Assembly: GCA_963971575.1 (NCBI GenBank)
Contig: OZ020625.1
Span: 22,470,992 to 22,534,991, forward strand
Length of the DNA stretch: 64,000 bases
Reading direction: 5' to 3'
DNA from: Liopterus haemorrhoidalis
Taxonomy: Eukaryota > Arthropoda > Insecta > Coleoptera > Dytiscidae
The notes beneath the pieces were generated by a model that had not been told where the DNA came from, did no database searches, and worked only from the letters and a program-made list of their open reading frames with translations. Position numbers and translations under genes: made by a program. Shown piece after piece: positions 30,750 to 41,578 of the stretch; the stretch's first letter is position 1; each line of letters begins with the position of its first letter.

Positions 30750-31661
30750 CAGGGGTCGGCAACGCGGTGCCCGCGAAGCAATTTCTAAGTGCCCGCCTAA
30801 CCATGCGAAATTCTATTTCCGAGCCGCTTTTAGTAATATAGTACTATCAAGAAGACTAGAAGTTTAATAGTTTTTTAAATAAATATAATTTAATATTCAT
30901 TAAATTTTATTGTAAATCTAAATTTTAAAACTATTCCCAATATAGACCCAATATGAAAGAAAGCAATAATAAAAATGGTAATAGAAAATTATTGCGATGG
31001 AAATGCTACCACCCATCAATTTGCCAAACATTTTGATACATTATTGGAAGAATTTAATACCAGATTTGAAGACTTCTACGAATTGGAAGCATTTTTAACA
31101 TTTTTTATTAGTCCTTTTTCTGAAAGAGAGGATGATGTGACTAATAAAATCGCAACATATTTCGGTATTTCCAATTAGGAGGACTTAGAATTGGAAGTTA
31201 TAAATGTAACAAATGACATTGAATTAAAATCACATCGTAACGAAGAAAAATTCTGGAACTTGTTGAATGGGAATAGCTACCCATTGTTGAGAAAATGTGC
31301 TCTAAAATTGAAGTCTCTCTGCGCGTCGACATATGCTTGTGAATGTATGTTTTCTAATATGAAACACTTAAAGTCAAAATACCGAACAGGCCTCACTGAC
31401 GCTCTTTTGGACCAATGCCTGAGAACTGGAAATTCTACTTATGTCCCACATTACAACGAATTGGCCGCGAATTTTCATTGTCAAATATCGCATTAATTAT
31501 CACTTTGATATTATGTATTTTTTTTATGAAAATTAAAATTTTAAATTGCATTAATATTTTTATGTTTAAATTTTACCCCCCCCCCCCTTGTCACACGTTG
31601 CCCGCCGAACTCCCGCATTTCTGAAATATGCCCACTTAGTAAAAAAGGTTGCCGCCCCCTG
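30750..31661 (+). mobile_element. hAT element (CAGGGGTCGGCAAC family, copy 1)
   Basis: The ends are CAGGGGTCGGCAAC and, inward from the right, CAGGGGGCGGCAACC. GTCTAGAA is duplicated exactly (30742-30749, 31662-31669). It encodes the C-terminus of a transposase and a run of cytosines near 31577. Confidence 0.9.
30975..31493 (+). pseudogene. hAT transposase C-terminal relic
   Basis: Two in-line frames (30975-31178 and 31191-31493) give HQFAKHFDTLLEEFNTRFED and, after a stop, LKLKSLCASTYACECMFSNM followed by KHLKSKYRTGLTDALLDQCL. The second is the hAT dimerisation region, close to GTF2IRD2/ZBED-type hAT proteins. The nuclease domain upstream is missing. Confidence 0.8.
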
Positions 31662-31775
31662 GTCTAGAAGTTAGTGCATCGCTACACTAACCATTACGCC
31701 ATGGTGACCGGCTGTGTCTTTCTTAGTTTTTGCAAAAACTTGAAAGGTAGCCCTCGTATATTGACGGATACATAC

Positions 31776-31971
31776 CTGGCTGACTAATGTGTGCTCCGTT
31801 TTTAGATTCAGTTGGCTCAATATGGCAGTCGTGTTCATGTCCCCAGATCACCAGGTCAATGAAAGACGGTATAACATGCTCCGGAATAAAGTTCTTCGGT
31901 CCTCTTTCTGCTCGGTTTTGATGTAACACAAACATGTTGAATACTTCTCCTTCAGCCCGAGGCATTTTTAC
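31776..31971 (-). CDS. mre11: Mre11 exon 5
   Basis: It encodes VKMPRAEGEVFNMFVLHQNR to AHISQPG. HQNR and the VIWGHEHDC motif carry metal-binding His residues of the phosphoesterase active site. The acceptor TTGTACAG ends at 31972 and the donor GTATGT starts at 31775. Confidence 0.95.
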
Positions 31972-32451
31972 CTGTACAAATAATACCATTAACACGTTAA
32001 CTGCCAACTACGTGATAATTCGTAGCTTGCGTTTTTGTCCAGGACTCAAAAAATTTTCAAACAACGGACTTGCTACGTACAATTTATTTATCAGTGTATC
32101 TATTGTGTTTTGGATGGTCTATTTAATGATGCAGGAATAAACTTGCTATGTTTATTTATACAGCCGTAACTCAAAACTTTCGTAGGGCCCTACGTATATC
32201 AGGTCTACAAGTATGAAATGCGTATTTTTTTCAAACTTGCCGCGCATACAGAGTGTATAGTTCAAAATTTCAACACATATGGCGTTTTGTTATCATTAGG
32301 TGTCAAATGCGTATAGGTTATAATTTGAAAAGTGATCATATTGGGTACAACAATGCCCGATGGCGGCGCTACGAGCGCTGTGAACAGCTGATTGAAACGA
32401 GTAATGTGAAAGTTGTCCATATTTGTTTACATGTTAAATCATCGATTTGCA

Positions 32452-33110
32452 ATGGATAATAAACAGCTATCTTTATTAAATTATTTTAATTTTTTAAGTG
32501 CAACACCTTCTTCTAGGTGTGTAGTTGAAGGAGAAGAGTTGTTAAACGCCGGAAATCTTATGTTGTGCGGAATTTTGGACAAAAATGATGAGCATGTCGA
32601 CATATGTGGGTTATGTTTACAAACAAGCAGTTTGAGAACACCACCTCACGAAGTCACTGGGAAATTAAAATTTAGTAATGATGTTGAAGTTTTAAATATG
32701 TCCTGCACATGTAAAGCAGGAAATACATGCAAACACATTTCAGCTATCCTATTATTTTGTGCCAGGTGGTTAACAAACCAAAATGAAAGAAGCCAAGATC
32801 AGGGCATTGATTGATTGTGAAATATTTGATTTATTTTTTTTTTGTGTGGTTTCTGTTGGTTTTACTTTTTGTTCCAGAAACAATATATTGAGTATGGAAA
32901 TATTAACCAACACAGATTTAAAATGCCTGTGGTCTACTTTTAAGAAACCTGTCTTACAACAGTATGAACCGAAACCTCTGTTAGAAACTCCTTGCCTAAA
33001 TAAATTGATTAAAAACAAAAGCAGGCACTGAAAGTTCAGTGAAAATGTATTAGAAAAGCTGCGTACAGAATTTGAGACCGCTTGCCCTAATTCTGCATTA
33101 AAATTACCCG
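32452..33110 (+). pseudogene. SWIM-type zinc-finger protein ORF (repeat-borne)
   Basis: The first frame (32452-32814, 120 codons) starts MDNKQLSLLNYFNFLSATPS and contains MSCTCKAGNTCKHISAILLF, a C-x-C-xn-C-x-H SWIM zinc-finger. A second frame (about 32880-33030) reads SMEILTNTDLKCLWSTFKKP then VLQQYEPKPLLE, which follows the SWIM motif in insect proteins related to YqaJ-type nucleases. A GT (near 32815) and TTTTGTTCCAG could splice the two. The remainder is absent. It is probably a relic, and I infer it belongs to a mobile sequence because a related piece lies at 26919. Confidence 0.55.
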
Positions 33111-33564
33111 GGTAGATATTTAATTATGTTCGAGAAGGATTTTTATAATTTAGTGTTTGTTTTTTATTTAATTTGTTTAATAAATACTAGTTTGTTATTA
33201 TCACTTCCACAGCACCAAATTTATTAACAGTTCACAAATTGTTTCTCATTTGGAAAATAGTGGAAGTAAATATTTTTGTTACTTCCTTTTCTAGAGTGAC
33301 AGCCAAACACACACCAATTTGTGTTATAATAACTCATTATAACATAAAGTAATATAAAAAAGAATAATAATTGCTATCAAAAGTTAATATAACAAACAAA
33401 CTGCAACACTAACTTTTAAAAGCAATACAAACTACACGAGAAAACACATGTAAACCAGATGTAAACAATAAACTATTACTCGTTTCGCTTAGTTCAGTTA
33501 TAGTCCGCTTGGCGTCACTTCATAGCGCTGTTGAGCCCAATAGTTTTGTTTTACTGTGTTAAAA

Positions 33565-34599
33565 ATGTCAAATTTTGTGCCAAATAAAGAGCATTCGCGG
33601 ACAGTACTACTGTTTTGTTTTCATTTGAAAAAAACTGCTGCTGAATCATACCGACTGCTTCGAGAAGCTTATGGTGAATATGCTCCATCGCAAGATACGT
33701 GTGAACGATGGTTTCGGCGTTTCAAAAGTGGTGACTTTGATCTTACAGACAAAGAACATGGAAAACCTCCAAAAAATATGAAGATACAAAATTGGAAACA
33801 TTGCTACAGGAAGACGATAGTCAATCACAAAAACAACTAGCAGAGCAGTTAGGCGTGAGTCAACAAGCTGTTTCCAATCGCCTACGAGAGATGGGTAAGA
33901 TCCAGAAAGTCGGCAGATGGGTTCCACATGCATTGAATGAGAGGCAGATGGAAAAACGCAAAAACACTTGCGAAATTTTGCTTGGACGATACAAAAGAAA
34001 GTCTTTTTTGCATCGTATCATTACTGGCGATGAAAAATGGATTTATTTTGAAAATCCCAAACCCAAAAAATCATGGGTGAACCCAGGCTCACCATCCACA
34101 TCAACTGCAAGACCGAATCGCTTTGGCAAAAAAGACAATGCTCTGTACTTGGTGGGACCAAAAGGGTGTGGTCTATTACGAATTGTTAAAACCTGGTGAT
34201 ACAGTTAATACCCAACGCTACCAACAACAACTGATCGAATTGAACCTTTCGCTGCTCATAAAACGACCAGAATACGAAAGAAGACAGCACAAGGTAATCT
34301 TTCTTCACAATAACGCTCCATCACATAAGGCAAAAGCAGTTTGCAACACATTGGAGGCACTCAAGTGGGAAGTGCTACCCCATGTCGCTTACTCAGACTT
34401 GGCCCCTTCAGATTACCACTTGTTCGCATCGATGGGTCACGCACTTGCCGAGCAGCACTTTTGTTCATATGAAAATGTGAAAGAATGGCTAGATGAATGG
34501 TTTGCGGGGAAAGGGAAAGAGTTCTACTGGCGAGGTATTCACAAATTGCCTGAAAGATGGGAAAAATGTATAACTTCTAATGGAGCATACTTTGAATAA
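33565..34599 (+). pseudogene. Mariner transposase, frameshifted, D-to-N in active site
   Basis: It is nearly full length in three frames. MSNFVPNKEHSRTVLLFCFH and AYGEYAPSQDTCERWFRRFK are the N-terminal helix-turn-helix. QLAEQLGVSQQAVSNRLREM is the second. GDEKWIYFENPKPKKSW carries the first catalytic Asp. The second motif is FLHNNAPSHKAKA where mariners have HDN, so that Asp is replaced by Asn. YSDLAPSDYHLF carries the third. Shifts occur near 33780 and near 34130. It is inactive. Confidence 0.85.
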
Positions 34600-34741
34600 A
34601 TAAACTTTTACTGTTCTTTTGAGTTTAATGTGTTTTATTTAAAAAAAAATCCGCATTTCATACTTGTAGACCTGGTAATGTGAAGTAAAAATTTGTTTAA
34701 GTTTATCGGCCGTTACAGTATTAAATAACTTTCAAACTTAC

Positions 34742-34932
34742 TTCTCCACTGGCAAAAAGTCTTGATAATCTCTCATCCCTGATGTGAGACAAGCCATACA
34801 GAGCTAATTTTGTCTTCCCTTTCTTCAGTAATAAGGGATTAATTTCAACCTGTGTCAGATCAGTCCACTTCCCGAAATAATTTACTAGACCTATATCTGC
34901 CAACAAGTCCATAGCAGACAGTCTCGCAGCAC
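34742..34932 (-). CDS. mre11: Mre11 exon 4
   Basis: It encodes AARLSAMDLLADIGLVNYFG to RLFASGE, the conserved middle of the nuclease domain (LYGLSHIRDERL). The acceptor TCGATAG ends at 34933 and the donor GTAAGT starts at 34741. Confidence 0.9.
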
Positions 34933-35025
34933 CTATCGAAAAATACATATAAAGCTGCGTTCATATCACAAACAGCTAGAGCCATACATCATCATGTTAA
35001 ATAGGCACTTTTCAAATTAGAATTA

Positions 35026-35614
35026 TTAGGTGTACAAATGAATAATCCAATTTTTTCAGCTACATTCAAGGTTTATTTTAAAAGAAAGTAAATTAAATTG
35101 TTCGATCAAAATATTCGCCCTTGCTTTCTATAACTTTAAGCCATCTTTCAGGCAGCTGATGAATTCCATCTCGGAAAAATATTACGTCTTTGGGCATGAT
35201 AAAGTCGTTAAGCCATTTTCGGATCTCACCCACTAATTGGCAGTGCATATCTCATCTCATGTAGGCGTTTAGAAATCGTTTGCTGCGTTACTGCCAACTG
35301 TTCTGCAAGCTCTTTTTGCGTTTGAAAGACAGAAATCATCGCTTTTAAACCGCGTAAATCAAAATGCCCACATATCGTACGATACAATACCTTCGCCGAG
35401 AAAGGAACAAATCGATTCGCACGCTTTTGTAGCATTTTTTCCTTGTTAAATTCGTAAAGAATACAGTGTCGGATATACCAAGGCATACCAACTCTCATTT
35501 TTAATAACTATATGTTAACACTATATAACCGCAAAAGAACGGGAAAATCAAATGATTCTAAAATTAATTTCTTAACTGCTTAAAATAAATTGGATTATTC
35601 ATTTGTACACCTAA
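35026..35614 (-). mobile_element. Internally deleted mariner
   Basis: The ends TTAGGTGTACAAATGAATAA are inverted at right, with TA on both sides. The minus strand reads WYIRHCILYEFNKEKMLQK, then KELAEQLAVTQQTISKRLHE, then the C-terminal FRDGIHQLPERW-type motif with stops. The catalytic domain is deleted. Confidence 0.75.
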
Positions 35615-35682
35615 TATTTAAATTTGGTACCTCTAATTATGTTGTTTGTATGTCCACGTTGCATTTTTTTTTTTTTTCTTAC

Positions 35683-35840
35683 CTGTAGGATCATCATGGT
35701 TTCCATGAATAGAAAATACTGGGATAGCAATATTTAAATTTGGATCTTCATAGTTGACCATAGGTCGCTGCAGATGTTTAAAGTTTAGAGACTGATCAGA
35801 CAAAAATTCAATCAAGACTTCTCGGTCACCTAAACAGTAT
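35683..35840 (-). CDS. mre11: Mre11 exon 3
   Basis: It encodes [20 protein letters not shown] to [17 protein letters not shown] is the catalytic Asn-His motif of the calcineurin-like phosphoesterase fold. The acceptor TACTTTTAG ends at 35841 and the donor GTAAGA starts at 35682. Confidence 0.95.
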
Positions 35841-36180
35841 CTAAAAGTACAGAATAAAATTAGTAAACTACCTATACAGACAAATAACTTATATCTACAG
35901 TATTGGCCATAAAGATTGCAACTTTTAACATTTTTCAATTTTTCATATTTTAATAATAATATTGGAAAATAAATACTCTTAATTCTATAATTGAATCATA
36001 TTTTGTCTGTTACATCAATCAATAGTCAAATAATCTGACTTACAGATTAATAAGAAATTATTTCTTCATTTTTGCTTAGACAAAAATAGTGCAACTACTT
36101 GAATTTTCTTGTTATATGCAGATTTTATCCATAAATAATATGTTGTGCACAAGTAATATTTCAGTTTATATTTGTCAATC

Positions 36181-37722
36181 ATGGGTCGTAGTAAAACTGT
36201 TTCAAGTGAAATTAGAAACTTCATAATTTCTGGTTTTAAAGACGGGCTGATGCAAAATGTGATTTCACAAAATTTAAATGTTCATAAATCTACTGTGTCG
36301 CGAATTATAAAACGATTTCGAGAAGAAGGTACGTTTGAAGTTTCAAAAATTCCAGGACGGCCACGAAAAACTACAAAACGAACTGATAAAAAAATTATTT
36401 ATTTATCTACCAATAACCCCTTTCTGTCATCGGAGAAAATTTTGGGCCTTTTGCCACAAATGGATCAAGAAAACATCTCAACAAGAACTATTTGCAGAAG
36501 ATTAGTTAGTGAGGGTCTTTTTAGTCGCCGTCCTGCTAAAAAACCACTTCTATCCAAAAAGAATGTGAAGGCCCGATTAGAATTTGCTAAAAATCATATT
36601 GACTGGACTGTGGATCAATGGAAAAAAGTTATTTTTAGTGATGAATCTAAGTTCAATTTGTTTAAAAGTGATGGTGTAAGTTACGTTAGGAGGCCTGCTG
36701 ATAAAAGATTTGTTCAAAAATACACCTTGCCAACAGTTAAACATGGCGGAGGTGGTGTGATGGTATGGGGCTGTTTCTCGGGATATGGTATGGTTTCTCT
36801 ATACCACATTGAAGGAATAATGGATCGATTTAACCCATTAGAGCCCGTAATTCTGTGGATGGTATTTTCGAGATATTTTTATCAAAATCATTCGAAAATA
36901 TCAGTATACAACTAGTAAAGGCAATTTCATTTTCAAAAAATATACCCCTTACGAAATATTAGCCGGCAACTTTGGTTGCCACGCACTTTCAAGTCCAATT
37001 TTGAACATATCAGAACCAAAATATTTAAAAACTTTCCCAAGCAACATTCTAAAGCAACGTTTTTCTTTATATTTTGACATATAACACAATATGTTCATGC
37101 ATAGAAAATAAAATTGTAATTACAATTTTTCCATAATGCACCGGTGGTAAATATTTAACGTGACGCTGCTTTCTTTAAACTGAGACTATTTTGATTGTAT
37201 GCACTTGAAGTGGTTTATTTATGTTATGGGCCATAAATAAAGGTACAGATAATAAGTGTTTACATGCGCATTGCCCTAAGATTCAAAACATCAGAGTTTT
37301 AGGCAATAAAACCGTTGGCAACTTTAGTTGCCGAGGGGCTCTAATGGGTTAAATATATAGACATCCTTCAAAATGTTATGGAACCTTATTCTGATGAGTT
37401 CATGCATTTAAAACATATTTTTCAGCATGATAATGACACAAAACATTCTTCAAAGTTGGTCAAAAAATGGTTCGAGGATTCAAAAATTAACGTAATGACT
37501 TGGCCGTCACAGTCACCCGATTTAAATCCAATAGAAAACCTTTGGGAGATTGTCGACAGAAAGATTAGAAACAAAACGCATTAAAATATTGAAGATTTGT
37601 TTAAAGTTTTGCAGGGTGCCTGGTCTAATATTGATAATGAAATGATCACGAAATTATTAGAATCAATGCCGAAAAGATGTCGGGAAGTTATAAATACTGG
37701 TGGTTACTATACAAAATATTAA
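36181..37722 (+). pseudogene. Tc1 transposase interrupted by a TTAA insertion
   Basis: From ATG 36181, the N-terminus [20 protein letters not shown] and a second helix-turn-helix with GRPRKTTKR are followed by the catalytic domain: [12 protein letters not shown] (Asp 1), then after the insertion [13 protein letters not shown] (Asp 2) and [14 protein letters not shown] (Glu). The frame breaks at 36830 after MDRF and resumes at 37349; removal of the insert and one TTAA keeps the frame. One stop (TAA in place of a codon, 37582-37584) remains before the C-terminal ITKLLESMPKRCREVI block. Confidence 0.85.
36834..37348. mobile_element. piggyBac-like MITE (TTAA target)
   Basis: The ends CCCATTAGAGCCC and, inward from the right, CCCATTAGAGCCCC lie next to TTAA on both sides (36830-36833, 37349-37352). 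An inner motif GGCAACTTTGGTTGCC near 36965 is echoed at 37317. Non-coding. Confidence 0.85.
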
Positions 37723-38012
37723 AAATGATCTGTTAATAATAATTCATTTTCTTAATTAATAAAAAAAAAAAGATTTTTTAAGAGTAGTTGCTATCTTTAT
37801 GTCCAGGTAAAAATAATAAATACTATAAAAAATATAGAATTTACTATTAAAATTTAATTTTTTACTATAATATATGTAGAGGATTGTTAAAGGTAAGAAT
37901 TACATTTTTTAATTTTAAAAATATTGAATAGAATAAAAATAAAAGAGGATTATCAAAAGTTGCTATCTTTATGGCCAATACTGTATATGTATTAATAAAA
38001 TTGGAGGCTGAA

Positions 38013-38838
38013 TCTGTTTTTTTAGGATTTTGTAGATATCACCACCAAAAAACCCTTATAACGTCATGTGTCTGTCTGTACTCATACTTGTACAACTTTT
38101 TGACCCACATATAGGAAAACTATTGAGAACTGACAATAACTGAAGTGACGCCTAGCGGAATATTTTGGAACGGAATAGGATTTTGTTGGATGTGGCTCAT
38201 TTAATTGCATTGTTTGTATGTGTTAAAGTGAAGAAAACTTTAATAAAATGTCTTTAAAATCACAACAGAAAATTAACTGCAACGTGAATTGTTGTGTATC
38301 AAATGGCAAATGTCAAAAATATCCTATTCCAATCGCCATTTTGTAAGCGATAACAGCGCCTCTATAGGTAATGTCACTTCTCAATAGAGAGTTGAAAAAA
38401 ATACAGGGCGGGATAAATATAAACAAATATGTATTTGTACTTAGCGAAAGGCTTAGTGGAAAAATAAATATTTTTTTAAAATTTGATTGGTGTATCAAAT
38501 GAATGCACAAACAAATTTTTATTTTTGAAAACTCTTTTTTTTTATGAGTTTGTCAATATAATGGCAAAAACTTTTATCCTCCACCCTATCTCCCAGAGGG
38601 GTTGAACTAAAAATCTGAAAAATATCTCAATAATGTACATTGATGGGAATCAGAATAGTTCAACAGGTAATTTAATCAAATTGGTTTTTCGCAAGATATT
38701 GATTTTTAAGTGTCGTCGAAAAAAAAGTTTTTCTTAAATTTATTGTGTGGTATCAAAAGAAAGCTCTTAAGATGTAGATAAAGGTACAGGAAGTAGTTTT
38801 TTAAACTTGAATTTGATGGTTACGTCCGTAAAATATAA
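38013..38838. mobile_element. Helentron-like element fragment (copy 3) with nested MITE C
   Basis: The start AGGATTTTGTAGATATCACC and CTGTCTGTA match the family head, and the middle (ATCTGAAAAATATCTCAATA, about 38605) matches its body. The hairpin end is missing. MITE C is inserted at 38121-38386. Confidence 0.55.
38121..38386. mobile_element. MITE family C (copy 1)
   Basis: The ends TATTGAGAACTGACA and, inward from the right, TATTGAGAAGTGACATTACC bound a 266-bp element. A near-identical inverted copy is at 43463-43731 and a diverged one at 45290-45549. An internal frame starts MSLKSQQKINCNVNCCVSNG, with a Cys pattern like the start of a THAP domain, but it is too short to be sure. Confidence 0.7.
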
Positions 38839-38840
38839 TA

Positions 38841-40558
38841 AGATGAATAAGTAATGGGATTCGGACTGGTCAGAAATTAAAATTAAAACAATATTTTAAC
38901 TTCGCTAACGTTTCGATTTAATATGAAATCTTCATCAGAGCTAGAATGAAAATATAGCTATAATTTAAGATGATACAATTTGTTTTACAATATAATGTAT
39001 AAGAAATTAATTTTACAATATCAATTTATCAATATCTAACTACAACTAAATGTGAAAATTATGGTAATATTAAAACAGTGTTGTAATAGATACATTTGAA
39101 AATATATCTAGATACAGATACAGATACTTGAGGAAAAATGTATCTAGATGCAGATACAGATACAAATTTTAAAAAGTACCTAGATACAGATACATTTTTT
39201 TTACAGTGTATCTAGATACTTCAAGATACTTTTAAGATACTTTCGGAAAAATGAAAACACCACAAAAAAAAAGAAATAACTAGAGCAAGGAATATATTTG
39301 TTCACAATAAAAAATAAGTTATGCACTATTATTACTCTTAAAATAAACACAAATAGCCTTTGAAGCTGTGTGTCAGAAATATTAACTAACTATATACCTA
39401 TGTAATCTTTTTTAATTTAAAAAATCACTTTTTTATTCCAATTTCAGCGGATATCTCGAACATTTTTTGTTCGCTAATAAATTACTGATTATTAAATGAG
39501 TATTTAGGATGACAAAAATAAAACAACAATTTTATTTATTATATTTTTCTTTATTTAATTCACATTTATAAAATTAATTCTTATTCTTAGATTAGATAAT
39601 TACTTAATGGTTGTTTTACTTAACCGTTGTTAATAAATTTATTAAATTTTTTTTTATTTATATAGGTATTGCAAAACTACGTCATATCACACTCATGTTT
39701 AGCAAGCAAGAAAGAGTTTACTGGTCGCTGATTGGTTAATTTAAACTTAAAATTCAAATATCTGAATGATGCTAAATGTATTACCAACTTGAAAAATCGT
39801 AAGGACATACTTTGTAAAAAGACCTTGAAAAAGACAAAATAGGAAAGTATCTGAAAAAAGTACCTGAAATACAGATACTTAGATACTGATTTAAATATCT
39901 AGATACAGATACAGATACATATTTTAAAATGTACCTAGATACAGTAACTAGATACTTGCACAGTATCTAGTTACTGTATCTAGATACAAATACTTAGATA
40001 CATTACAACACTGTATTAAAAGATGAAAATAAATAAATAGATAAATAAAATAATAATACAATAAATCACAGATTAAGATTTTTACATACCTAGGTTAAAA
40101 AGTCACAAAATAAAATAAATTGGTCTGATAAATAACTCTTGATTAGTTCACGGATTATTTTTTCTCTAAGTTCAATGACTTCTCACATTATGTGGACGTT
40201 ATATTTTATTTATCAGACCAATTTATTTTATTTTGTGACTTTTTAACCTAGGTATGTAAAAATCTTAATCTATGATTTATTGTATTATTATTTTATTTAT
40301 CTATTTATTTATTTATTTTCATCTTTTAATATTACCATAATTTTCACATTTAGTTGTAGTTAGATATTGATAAATTGATATTGTAAAATTAATTTCTTAT
40401 ACATTATATTGTAAAACAAATTGTATCATCTTAAATTATAGCTATATTTTCATTCTAGCTCTGATGAAGATTTCATATTAAATCGAAACGTTAGCGAAGT
40501 TAAAATATTGTTTTAATTTTAATTTCTGACCAGTCCGAATCCCATTACTTCCTCATCC
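38841..40558. repeat. Long palindrome with hammerhead-like motif in each arm
   Basis: Sequence from about 38841 recurs inverted up to 40558; the arms are about 360 bp, nearly identical, around a loop at roughly 40139-40199. The left arm is split by a hAT-like MITE. Each arm holds CTGATGA, a GATTT/AAATC stem and GAAAC (40461-40489 on plus; about 38905-38938 on minus). Such motifs occur in the terminal repeats of Penelope-like elements, which can be inverted. No reverse transcriptase is present. Confidence 0.7.
39076..40013. mobile_element. hAT-like MITE with AGATACAGATAC arrays
   Basis: The ends CAGTGTTGTAATAGATAC and, inward from the right, CAGTGTTGTAATGTATCTAA are flanked by TATTAAAA (39068-39075, 40014-40021). 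Both ends carry arrays of TATCTAGATACAGATAC units. The middle is AT-rich and non-coding. Confidence 0.85.
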
Positions 40559-41037
40559 TAGTTTTTTAATTTATTGTTTTTTATTAAAATACGATTTTTT
40601 TCAAAAAATACTAAAAAATCAGTATCCCGCACCATAAAAATTAAAAATCAGAAAAAATTCTAAGCAATATATGAAAAAAAAAATGTTTTTCAATTTAAAC
40701 TTTATTGTGGGGATATTAAATGTTCAGGGCAAATTGTTAAGGGCTCTTTATGTGCAGATTAAGGAACGGTAATTGATTTTTGAAATACATTTCATTTTGA
40801 CTAAATTTTGCAAAGTATTAAGATTTTCGTTTAATATCTTAACTAAAATTTAAAAAATATATTTGTATATACATGGATACATTTTGTTATAGGTAGAGAA
40901 AAGGTACGTAAATTTATTTTGCAAATATCGACTAGGAAAATAAATAAATAACTGGCCGGTAGCTGGGATTCCATTTCTAGTAGAGAATCTGTTAGTTTTT
41001 CATATAGTCGCAATATAAACAATGTCTCTGTAGGCGT
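40559..41037. other. AT-rich intronic sequence
   Basis: A stretch near 40640-40860 weakly resembles the body of the Helentron-like family. No gene is seen. Confidence 0.35.
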
Positions 41038-41578
41038 TAAGCCGCATTCAGATCTCTTTAAATTAAAAGGTTGTAGACTGTGTTTTGTTAGCTGTACGTT
41101 ATGTTTCTATGCATTCTTTTTAACGTTGCACGTACCGTTCATAGCAAATTAGAAATTAATATGTTACGAATAGCCCGCCATCTGTGAATTTTAAAACCAA
41201 CTATTTAGCTTCGTAAAATATTTTATATGTATTATCGTTCTTATAATTCTGTTGTCTTAGATTTTAACTACCTAATTACCTAAATTGATCATATTTACTG
41301 TTCGTCTTTGTAATTTTGAGCAAGATTTGTTAATAATGACATTATGTTAGGTTATGTAAAGGATTCGATAACTAATGTGTTTATATGTCTGTCTCATTAA
41401 AACATCTCATTAGCTATAAGTTCAGAAAATTATGGACAATCCACAACAAACAGCGTATTAAATTTGGAGCTCTGAACGGTTTCACGTCTTACCATATGAC
41501 AAACTTTCTGGTGACAGTGAACAGTCCATAAGCTACAGTGCATAAGCTATTGATTTAAGAGCTCTGAATGCGGCTTTA
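41038..41578. mobile_element. TIR element with AAGCCGCATTCAGA ends
   Basis: AAGCCGCATTCAGATCTCTT at left recurs inverted at right (TTAAGAGCTCTGAATGCGGC). About 540 bp, non-coding. Target duplication unclear. Confidence 0.65.

Larger units (their letters stand above)
30639..31712 (-). mobile_element. tRNA-headed SINE (copy 2), split by a hAT element
   Basis: On the minus strand the head reads GGCGTAATGGTTAGTGTAGC, then after the insertion GGGTCGGGTTCGAATCCCGG, with the same tail as copy 1 (CATGGATTTTTC, GGCCATAGTAGC) and a short A-rich end. TGTGTCTT flanks it on both sides (30631-30638, 31713-31720). The hAT insertion lies between the two Pol III boxes. Confidence 0.8.
32199..34675 (+). mobile_element. 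Mariner element enlarged by an insertion
   Basis: The terminal repeats (TCAGGTCTACAAGTATGAAA at left, its inverse at right) are next to TA on both sides (32197-32198, 34676-34677). Transposase relic at 33565-34599. A normal mariner is about 1.3 kb; the extra 1.1-1.2 kb between about 32240 and 33480 carries a SWIM-type zinc-finger ORF, so I infer an inserted sequence, though I could not define its ends. Confidence 0.8.
35898..37983 (+). mobile_element. Tc1-type element with a nested piggyBac MITE
   Basis: Terminal repeats start CAGTATTGGCCATAAAGATT at left and are inverted at right, flanked by TA. Without the 515-bp insertion plus its duplicated TTAA it would be about 1.57 kb, normal for Tc1. 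Confidence 0.85.
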
